The position numbers were made by a program, and so were the translations under genes. A stretch of 45,624 bases of DNA from REEB509 sp044370335 (GTDB lineage Bacteria; Pseudomonadota; Alphaproteobacteria; Caulobacterales; Aquidulcibacteraceae), in assembly GCA_044370335.1 (NCBI GenBank), contig JBILVS010000008.1:1-45624 (forward strand). Direction: 5' to 3'. Below, piece by piece: positions 40,399 through 45,624 of this stretch. Every line of letters begins with the position of its first letter. Within the stretch, counting starts at the first letter, position 1. The notes under the pieces are model-generated. The model ran no database searches and was not told where the DNA came from. It saw only the letters and a program-made list of their open reading frames with translations.

Positions 40399-41292
40399 TC
40401 ACAGATCGAGAACGCGTTCAGGCGAAATCTGCCCTGTGGCCATATCCCGGAGAGCCATCATGTTGCCCTTGAGGCGGCCTTTCCGGTCGATCCATGGCTC
40501 GGGGAAAAAGGCCTTGGCGAGGTTTGCAGCGAAATTCTTCCCAGCGACTTGAAGGGCGTCGCGGGGGGCGAAGGTGCCTTTCCGGACGAGATAATAGGGA
40601 TTGGCGATCTGCGAATAGCCGAGGCGCACGCCTGGGGAACGGCCCGACCGGGTTCCCAGATGCACGCCCGTCAAAGCGGGGGTGCGGACGATGCGACCAA
40701 AGGGCCGGAGGCGGACCGAGAAGTCCCGATCCTCCTGCCACGCATAAAGCGGCAGGTGTTCATCGAAGCCGACATCGAGAGCGGCAGGCATGCGCGCCAC
40801 CATGTTGCAGCCGTACATGTTGTTGACGGTTTCGATGGGGCTGTCCAAAGGCGGAAGGGCTTTATCGGCCGCCGCCACAAGGGCGATCGCCTCTTCCATG
40901 GGAACCCCGCCACGCGTCACGCCATCATCGACAAGCACGCCGGAGAAACCGGCCACATCGGGATTTGCCTGCAGGAACGCGGCCGTGCGCTCCACGAAAA
41001 ATCGGGAGGGAAGCAGGTCGTCATCAAAAAAAATCACCGCGTCACAGCGATCTCGCAGGGCGCGCATCGCGGTGTTCCGCTGGTGCGGAAGGCCTTTGGG
41101 GCCGAAGACAATCTCGATGGCGGGGTAAGCGGAGGCGAGGCCCTCCACATCCGCCGGGGTCGCAGCGGAGACCATGATCGCGTCCGCTGGGCGGGATTGG
41201 TCCACGAAATACCGGGCCATCGTCCGCACAACCTCGGCCCGGCCAGTGGTGGCGACGGCTATGGCGACGCGAAACCGATCCTTCCCGGACAT
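40399..41292 (-). CDS. Family 2 glycosyltransferase
   Basis: A 297-residue inverting GT-A glycosyltransferase: VAIAVATTGRAEVVRTMARYFVDQS at the start, a nucleotide-sugar metal site AVIFFDDDLLPSRFF (DXD) and GLPHQRNTAMRAL. The acceptor-side region is LYAWQEDRDFSVRLRPFGRI, containing the ED base motif. The C-terminal 60 residues are basic. It probably adds a sugar to the lipid-linked repeat unit on the cytoplasmic side. It is directly upstream of the flippase and divergent from the plus-strand GT4-like gene with a 135-bp shared promoter region. Confidence 0.9.
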   Translation of the reverse strand: MSGKDRFRVAIAVATTGRAEVVRTMARYFVDQSRPADAIMVSAATPADVEGLASAYPAIEIVFGPKGLPHQRNTAMRALRDRCDAVIFFDDDLLPSRFFVERTAAFLQANPDVAGFSGVLVDDGVTRGGVPMEEAIALVAAADKALPPLDSPIETVNNMYGCNMVARMPAALDVGFDEHLPLYAWQEDRDFSVRLRPFGRIVRTPALTGVHLGTRSGRSPGVRLGYSQIANPYYLVRKGTFAPRDALQVAGKNFAANLAKAFFPEPWIDRKGRLKGNMMALRDMATGQISPERVLDL

Positions 41293-41427
41293 CGTTGTTC
41301 CTTCAACTCTTTGCCTTTGCCATTATTCCCGCCGGGGAGAAGCCTTGCCACAGAGCGGCCGCGCCTGCCAACAGCTTCGCGCCTGCGGCATTCTGGCGGG
41401 TGAAAATCGGTTCTGCGGAGACACGGC

Positions 41428-42513
41428 GTGGTCACCCTTATCAATGGACGGTTCCTGGCGAAGCCGCCCTCGGGCGTGACGCTGGTGGCGCGCGAACTGA
41501 CGCGCGCGCTGTTGGCCGAGATTACTGCTCTGCCGCAGCGCACGCGCCCGCGGATCGATTTCGCGGCGCCGCCGGGGGCCGCTTTGCCTTTGCCCGAAGG
41601 CTTTGATCCCGCTGCCCATCAGGACTGGCTGAGGATCGTGCCGGGGCCCCGCTCGGTTCCGCAGGAACAGCTGCTGCTCCCGCAAGTGCGGGGGGCGGAG
41701 CGTGTCCTGAACTTCTGCAATGTCGCGCCGGTGTTGGCGTCACGCCTCACCGTGTGGATCCACGATGCGCAAGTCTTTGATTCCCCTGACAGTTATTCCC
41801 CAGCCTTTCGGCTTTACGCCCAATCGATGATGCTCGCCATGCGGCTGCGGCGGGCGGACATCGCAACCGTATCGGCGCATTCGAAACGCCGGTTGGTCGC
41901 GCATGGATTTTCGCCGGATCAAATCACAGTCGTGCTTAATGGCGGGGATCACCTGCAGCAGACGCCCCCCGACCAAGGCGCCCCAGCGCGGCATGGGCTC
42001 ACGGCCGGGGCCTATGCCTTTATGGTCGGAAGCCGCGCCCGCCACAAAAATATCCCGTTCGCCGCCGAAGCGCTTCTCAATCATGGGCCGCAAGATCTGA
42101 CTATCGCCGTGGCAGGCTTGGCCCAGGCGGGCGCCTATGAGGGGGACGGCTTGGCGCCGCATCCGCGGCTGCGGCTGTTGCCGCGGATCAGCGACGCGGA
42201 AATGCGGGCGTTGATGCAGGGCGCCCGGTTTGTCATGTGCCCTTCCCTCGATGAAGGGTTCGGGCTGTCAGCAGCAGAAGCGCTTTGGGAATCCACGCCG
42301 CTTGGGCTTTCGGACCGCGCGGCCCTGCCGGAGGTGGGTGGGGATGCGGCGCTTTATTTCGACCCCGAGAATGCTCGCGCAATTGGGGAAATTGCCCAGC
42401 GTCTGTGCGTTCATGACGTTCAAGCCAATCTTAAGGCGAAGGCAGAGATACAAAAAAAGCGCCTGACCTGGCAGGCGGCGGCGCGGACGACTTTGGATCG
42501 TTTCTTATTGTGA
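41428..42513 (+). CDS. GT4-like (GT-B fold) glycosyltransferase
   Basis: A 361-residue GT-B glycosyltransferase. The N-terminal half contains LINGRFLAKPPSGVTLVARELTRALL, VWIHDAQVF and ATVSAHSKRRLVAHGF. The C-terminal half contains AYAFMVGSRARHKNIPF and the retaining GT4 signature PSLDEGFGLSAAEALWESTPLGLSDRAALPEVGGDAALYFDP (EGFGL...E). Start GTG 41428 is used; it gives the family N-terminus. The gene is read toward the initiating transferase, and together they supply early steps of the repeat unit. Confidence 0.92.
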   Translation: MVTLINGRFLAKPPSGVTLVARELTRALLAEITALPQRTRPRIDFAAPPGAALPLPEGFDPAAHQDWLRIVPGPRSVPQEQLLLPQVRGAERVLNFCNVAPVLASRLTVWIHDAQVFDSPDSYSPAFRLYAQSMMLAMRLRRADIATVSAHSKRRLVAHGFSPDQITVVLNGGDHLQQTPPDQGAPARHGLTAGAYAFMVGSRARHKNIPFAAEALLNHGPQDLTIAVAGLAQAGAYEGDGLAPHPRLRLLPRISDAEMRALMQGARFVMCPSLDEGFGLSAAEALWESTPLGLSDRAALPEVGGDAALYFDPENARAIGEIAQRLCVHDVQANLKAKAEIQKKRLTWQAAARTTLDRFLL

Positions 42514-42968
42514 GGAGAAATGCCGATAATGTGAGCTTTTCGACTTTATCGTGCAGACACGTCACTTCGGCTGGCCGCTTGAAGCGTATCGCCATTCATC
42601 ACTTCGGCGAGCCAGTCCGTGGCCTGCCCGCCGAAGTGAAACACAGCGATCCAAGCACACACACAATAAGCAATCACACCGCAGACGACCATCCAACGAG
42701 GGGCGCGGCCTTCCGCACCGCCAGGCGCAAAGCTTGGCGTGTCTTTGCGCCCACCTTGGAATGCGCCCCTGCGCATCGCTTCATCCTCATCCATTGGAGC
42801 CGCGGCCGGCGGAACCTCTACGCTCTCAAATGATCTCATGAGGCGAGACGTCATGACAAATATCTCGTGGCGCGCTAAACGAGCGGCTAGGGCGTTAAGT
42901 TGCAGAGCAACAGACTATCAAGCATGCTTTATCAAGCGGTTAAGCCATTGGGCTTTCGGGAGTTCGCA
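42514..42968. other. 455-bp gap between GT4-like and ExoY-like genes
   Basis: This is less GC-rich than the flanking genes. It contains one plausible small minus-strand ORF (42546-42854), listed separately. The final 110 bp hold in-frame TTG (42900) and ATG (42924) codons before the preferred ExoY-like GTG start. No convincing promoter hexamer or terminator hairpin was seen. Confidence 0.5.
42546..42854 (-). CDS. Small single-helix membrane protein, hypothetical
   Basis: A possible 102-residue protein. An acidic/Pro/Gly-rich N-terminus (residues 1-52) precedes one hydrophobic helix WMVVCGVIAYCVCAWIAVFHFG and a short polar tail. The helix with two Cys, basic residues just before it and a cytoplasmic-type N-terminus look protein-like. 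There is no recognised family and no clear ribosome-binding site at ATG 42854 or 42839. It lies antisense to the surrounding plus-strand genes in a 455-bp gap, and may be spurious. Confidence 0.45.
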   Translation of the reverse strand: MTSRLMRSFESVEVPPAAAPMDEDEAMRRGAFQGGRKDTPSFAPGGAEGRAPRWMVVCGVIAYCVCAWIAVFHFGGQATDWLAEVMNGDTLQAASRSDVSAR

Positions 42969-43736
42969 GTGGCAAAAAAGTTTCCGTTTCTGGGGGCTTC
43001 CACCCACACCGCCCGCGGCTCTCGGGCGCGACCCGCCAACAGGGCGAATCGTCCGCCGCAGACGGTGGTTCGCCGCAACGCGAGCCGGATCACAGACCCC
43101 CGCCTCGTTCTGACCGTCAAACGCGCGAACGGCCCGCTCAAGCGCGCCTTTGACATCATTGCCGGCCTTGCGGGCCTGATCTTCCTGGCCCCGGTGTTTG
43201 TGACGATCGCGATCGCCATCATGATTTTTGACCCTGGGCCTATCCTGTTCGGCCACGAGCGGGTCGGCCGACAGGGACGGCTTTTCAAGTGCTGGAAGTT
43301 TCGGAGCATGGTGGTGGACGCTCAGCAGCGGCTGGAAGCCCTGCTGGCGTCTGACCCGGCGGCGGCGCGGGAGTGGGCGGCGACCCAGAAGCTGACCAAC
43401 GACCCGCGGATCACTCCGCTTGGGCGCTTTCTGCGCAAGACAAGCTTGGATGAGCTGCCGCAGTTCTGGCATGTGCTCAGTGGGGAGATGAGCCTCGTCG
43501 GCCCGCGGCCGATTACGCGGGCGGAACTTGATCGCTATGGACGCGATCGGCGGTATTATCTTGTCGTGCGGCCCGGCATCAGCGGGTTGTGGCAGATCAG
43601 CGGTCGGTCGCAATTGACCTATGAAGAGCGCGTGGCGCTCGACCGGCTCTATGTGGAGACTTGGAGCTTTTGGCAGGACCTGCGGATCGCGGTGATGACT
43701 GTTCCCGCCGTGCTGTTGCACCGTGGCGCAATATGA
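42969..43736 (+). CDS. ExoY/WcaJ-like undecaprenyl-phosphate sugar phosphotransferase
   Basis: This initiates repeat-unit synthesis by transferring a sugar phosphate to undecaprenyl phosphate. The 255-residue bacterial sugar transferase has a basic N-terminal tail and KRAFDIIAGLAGLIFLAPVFVTIAIAIMI (membrane re-entrant helix). The catalytic region follows: FGHERVGRQGRLFKCWKFRSM, TPLGRFLRKTSLDELPQFWHVLSGEMSLVGPRP and VRPGISGLWQISGRSQLTYEERV. GTG 42969 is chosen because GGGAG lies 6 nt upstream; TTG 42900 and ATG 42924 are longer options without a ribosome-binding site. It is single-domain, like ExoY and unlike WbaP. Confidence 0.94.
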   Translation: MAKKFPFLGASTHTARGSRARPANRANRPPQTVVRRNASRITDPRLVLTVKRANGPLKRAFDIIAGLAGLIFLAPVFVTIAIAIMIFDPGPILFGHERVGRQGRLFKCWKFRSMVVDAQQRLEALLASDPAAAREWAATQKLTNDPRITPLGRFLRKTSLDELPQFWHVLSGEMSLVGPRPITRAELDRYGRDRRYYLVVRPGISGLWQISGRSQLTYEERVALDRLYVETWSFWQDLRIAVMTVPAVLLHRGAI

Positions 43737-43739
43737 GGA

Positions 43740-44525
43740 TCACTCTCCGCGGACAGGCAGCATCGTCACTTCGCGATCGCCGCAGGTGTCGTCAATGTCG
43801 GCGCCGCACTGGCGGAACTCCCCTTCCCGCGTGAAGCAGATCCGGACTTCGCGGAGGCGCCCGCGGCCGCAGGTCACCGCGACTTCATCGGGATCAAGGC
43901 CGCGATTGGCGGCTAAAAAGGCATCTTCGACCTCTTCGCCCGTCACCGTGCGTCGCGTTTCCAAGCGGGCGAACTCAGCGGGAATGCGCACCCGCTCATA
44001 AAACTCGCGAACCGCGGCGAAATAAGCCTGCGGAGCGCCGCCGGCGCAGGTCCCATGCTTGTCCCACTGGTTCTCCACCAGGCGGGGGCTGGGCATCAGG
44101 TCAAGCATGTCGTCGACCAGCCCTGCGGGAACGTCGTCCAGCTCTGGGCCCTCACAGTCCGCGGGCCAGCCGCGCTCATGCTGCGGCCAGAGACCATGCA
44201 CCACAAAGGCAAAGGGGCGTTCGCCGCCGCATTGCAGCGGATCGCGCTCCGCGGCGTTGGACCCTGCGCAGTAAGTCGGGCTCCAAGACAAGGCGAGCAG
44301 GAAGTAATCAAAGTCTCCCGGGGCGTCAGCGGAGACGCCGTCGTCCACGCCGAAGGCGTTCCGGTCGCCCCCCTCAGCGAAACTGCGCTCATCCTCGGGC
44401 CAAGAAACGTCCGTTTCGGCGGCTCCGGTCTGGTCGCCGGTCTCGCCTTTCAGGGCGGGGACATTGCAGGCGGCGAGCAGGACCGCGGCGACCAAAAGGG
44501 CGGCCTTGGCGAACGATGAGGTCAT
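43740..44525 (-). CDS. RNase T2-family lipoprotein
   Basis: A 261-residue secreted endoribonuclease. A lipoprotein signal peptide has LLAAC (acylated Cys at about residue 20). An acidic linker leads to the RNase T2 domain: FLLALSWSPTYC, CAS I FVVHGLWPQ and CAS II ENQWDKHGTC, each with the catalytic His. Several Cys likely form disulfides. It would degrade RNA at the cell surface or in the periplasm, perhaps for nutrient scavenging. Its ATG overlaps the methyltransferase-like gene stop by four bases, so the two are coupled, and it converges on the ExoY-like gene with a 3-bp gap. Confidence 0.92.
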   Translation of the reverse strand: MTSSFAKAALLVAAVLLAACNVPALKGETGDQTGAAETDVSWPEDERSFAEGGDRNAFGVDDGVSADAPGDFDYFLLALSWSPTYCAGSNAAERDPLQCGGERPFAFVVHGLWPQHERGWPADCEGPELDDVPAGLVDDMLDLMPSPRLVENQWDKHGTCAGGAPQAYFAAVREFYERVRIPAEFARLETRRTVTGEEVEDAFLAANRGLDPDEVAVTCGRGRLREVRICFTREGEFRQCGADIDDTCGDREVTMLPVRGE

Positions 44526-45427
44526 GGGGTCGGGCTCACTCCCAGCAGCGGGCGAATGAACTTGAGGGTCATGCGGTCAGATTCGCCGATGGCCCGGAAC
44601 GGCCGCGTGTCGAAGCGCGGGTCGTCAGGTTCGCCCAGAGGCGCTGTGCGCAGGACCGGCGGCAGCGTCCAGACTCCGAAGGGGTGGTCCTTGGTGTCGC
44701 GCGGATTAGCATTGATGTCGGTGGAGCCGACGAACTCAAAGCCGGCCGCTTCGGCGAGTTCGCGGACGTAGGCTTCCTGAACGTAGCCCGATTGGGCGAG
44801 GGGGTCCTGAACGCCGCTAGAGGCGGCGCGATGTTGCTCCACGCCGAGGACGCCGCCGGGCTTCAGGGCGGCGAAGATCTTGGTAAAAGCGGTTTCGGCG
44901 AGGCCCGCGGCCATCAAGGTGTGAACATTGCGGGCAACGATGGCGAGATCGACCGTCTGCGGCTCCGCCAAAGGCTCGGGGCCGGCGGTCAGGCCTGCCT
45001 CCAGGATCGCTGCGGCGATGGCGGGGTCTTGCGCGAAGTGGGCGGTGAACGCCGCCTCGACTTCGGCCTCAGCCTGCGGATTGGGGCTTTCGACCCAAGC
45101 CGCGGCAATCAGCCTGCCGCCACTGGCGGCCAGGTACGGGGCAAGGATCGCTGTGTACCAGCCGCGGCCGGGGAACAACTCCAGCACGGTCTGGCCCGGA
45201 CGGAGACCCCAAAAATCCAAAGTCTCCACCGGGTGGCGGGATTCGTCACGCTCTGGATCGATGCGCAATGGCCCAAGGACCGCCCAGGCGAGAAGGGCGG
45301 TGTGATCGGTCGCTTCCGGCGGGGGGATCGGCGCAGGGCGGCTTTGGCCGCAACCAACCGCAAGGCCGGTCGCCAAACCGGCCACGCTCAGACAAAACTC
45401 GCGACGGGACAAGCCGTACATCCCCAT
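44522..45427 (-). CDS. Tat-exported class I SAM-methyltransferase-like protein
   Basis: A 301-residue protein with a Tat-type signal (SRREFCLSVAGLATGLAVGCG, SRRxF motif; a Cys at the end could be lipidated). The soluble domain is a methyltransferase-like Rossmann fold: ETLDFWGLRPGQTVLELFPGRGWYTAILAPYL (motif I, EL.PGRGW), DLAIVARNVHTLMA (motif IV region) and FAALKPGGVLGVEQHRA. Exported proteins of this kind are known only as predicted methyltransferases; extracytoplasmic SAM is unusual, so the activity is uncertain. The stop overlaps the RNase T2 start. A second copy lies 60 bp upstream. Confidence 0.82.
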   Translation of the reverse strand: MGMYGLSRREFCLSVAGLATGLAVGCGQSRPAPIPPPEATDHTALLAWAVLGPLRIDPERDESRHPVETLDFWGLRPGQTVLELFPGRGWYTAILAPYLAASGGRLIAAAWVESPNPQAEAEVEAAFTAHFAQDPAIAAAILEAGLTAGPEPLAEPQTVDLAIVARNVHTLMAAGLAETAFTKIFAALKPGGVLGVEQHRAASSGVQDPLAQSGYVQEAYVRELAEAAGFEFVGSTDINANPRDTKDHPFGVWTLPPVLRTAPLGEPDDPRFDTRPFRAIGESDRMTLKFIRPLLGVSPTP

Positions 45428-45487
45428 GAGGCATACGGCTATCGCCCCGCCGCGATCGTGTCAAAGCGACGTGATGAACGGTCCTGC

Positions 45488-45624
45488 TTAAGCAGCCGGG
45501 CGGCGGAAGAGAAGGGTCATGCGGTCAGACTCGCCAATCGCGTCATACGGCGCGAGGTCGAAGGCCGGATCCGCCGGCTGACCGGCCGGGGCGGACCGGC
45601 GGGTCGGCGGCAGCGTCCAGACGC
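45488..45624 (-). CDS. Second methyltransferase-like paralogue, 3' end only
   Basis: The last 45 codons of a gene running off the window. VWTLPPTRRSAPAGQPADPA and AIGESDRMTLLFRRPAA align closely with the end of the neighbouring methyltransferase-like protein (VWTLPP..R.AP.G.P.DP and AIGESDRMTLKFIRP), ending in TAA at 45488. The start, signal peptide and core motifs lie outside the window. The two are tandem paralogues on the same strand. Confidence 0.85.
   Translation of the reverse strand, partial: VWTLPPTRRSAPAGQPADPAFDLAPYDAIGESDRMTLLFRRPAA

Overview
The window is high-GC alphaproteobacterial chromosome. The evidence is the gene order rpmH-rnpA-yidC-engB-argB, followed by a DUF1036 protein, a pyrimidine 5'-nucleotidase, dapD and dapE. 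It also carries the DUF1013/TrcR regulator, COQ9, paired DUF465 (YdcH) proteins, an aa3-type oxidase subunit IV and a three-subunit (pntAA/pntAB/pntB) transhydrogenase. A marine Parvularcula- or Hyphomonadaceae-like lineage is a reasonable guess, but the sequence does not prove it. No rRNA, tRNA, CRISPR array, insertion sequence or prophage was seen.

Layout. 1-764: 3' part of a P1-family (DmpA-like) peptidase. 848-10770: housekeeping block on the plus strand for ribosome/RNase P/membrane insertion (rpmH, rnpA, yidC, engB), arginine (argB) and lysine/peptidoglycan (dapD, dapE) synthesis. A DUF418 membrane protein and a small secreted protein lie on the opposite strand. 10771-11487: AT-richer gap with a possible broken ORF. 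11488-13413: trcR, a strong bidirectional terminator, two divergent DUF465 genes and a diguanylate cyclase. 13495-15669: a 14-bp tandem repeat array, purE-purK and an excisionase-like HTH protein. 15722-16864: coq9 and rpsU, the latter apparently starting at CTG. 16893-19299: an ABC exporter pair. 19332-23471: two large membrane-anchored serine-hydrolase-like proteins around two small genes. 23523-28107: a pntAA-pntAB-pntB cluster with two unrelated small genes between its subunits and an oxidase subunit IV gene upstream. 28194-29655: an alpha/beta hydrolase and a hotdog thioesterase.

29805-43736 is a Wzx/Wzy-type exopolysaccharide locus. It holds an ExoY-like initiating sugar-phosphate transferase, two glycosyltransferases, a Wzx flippase, a Wzy-like polymerase and a PPP-family phosphatase broken by one extra G. 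These are followed by a polysaccharide export (OPX/Wza-like) protein with seven APELQ repeats, an outer-membrane beta-barrel, a Wzc-like BY-kinase, a TM/TPR-like protein and a second ligase/polymerase-like membrane protein. The export protein lacks both a lipobox and a C-terminal membrane helix, and its gene is immediately followed by the beta-barrel gene. This suggests a two-part outer-membrane exit channel and is the most interesting system in the window.

43740-45624 carries an RNase T2 lipoprotein overlapping a Tat-exported methyltransferase-like protein. A second copy of that protein runs off the window.
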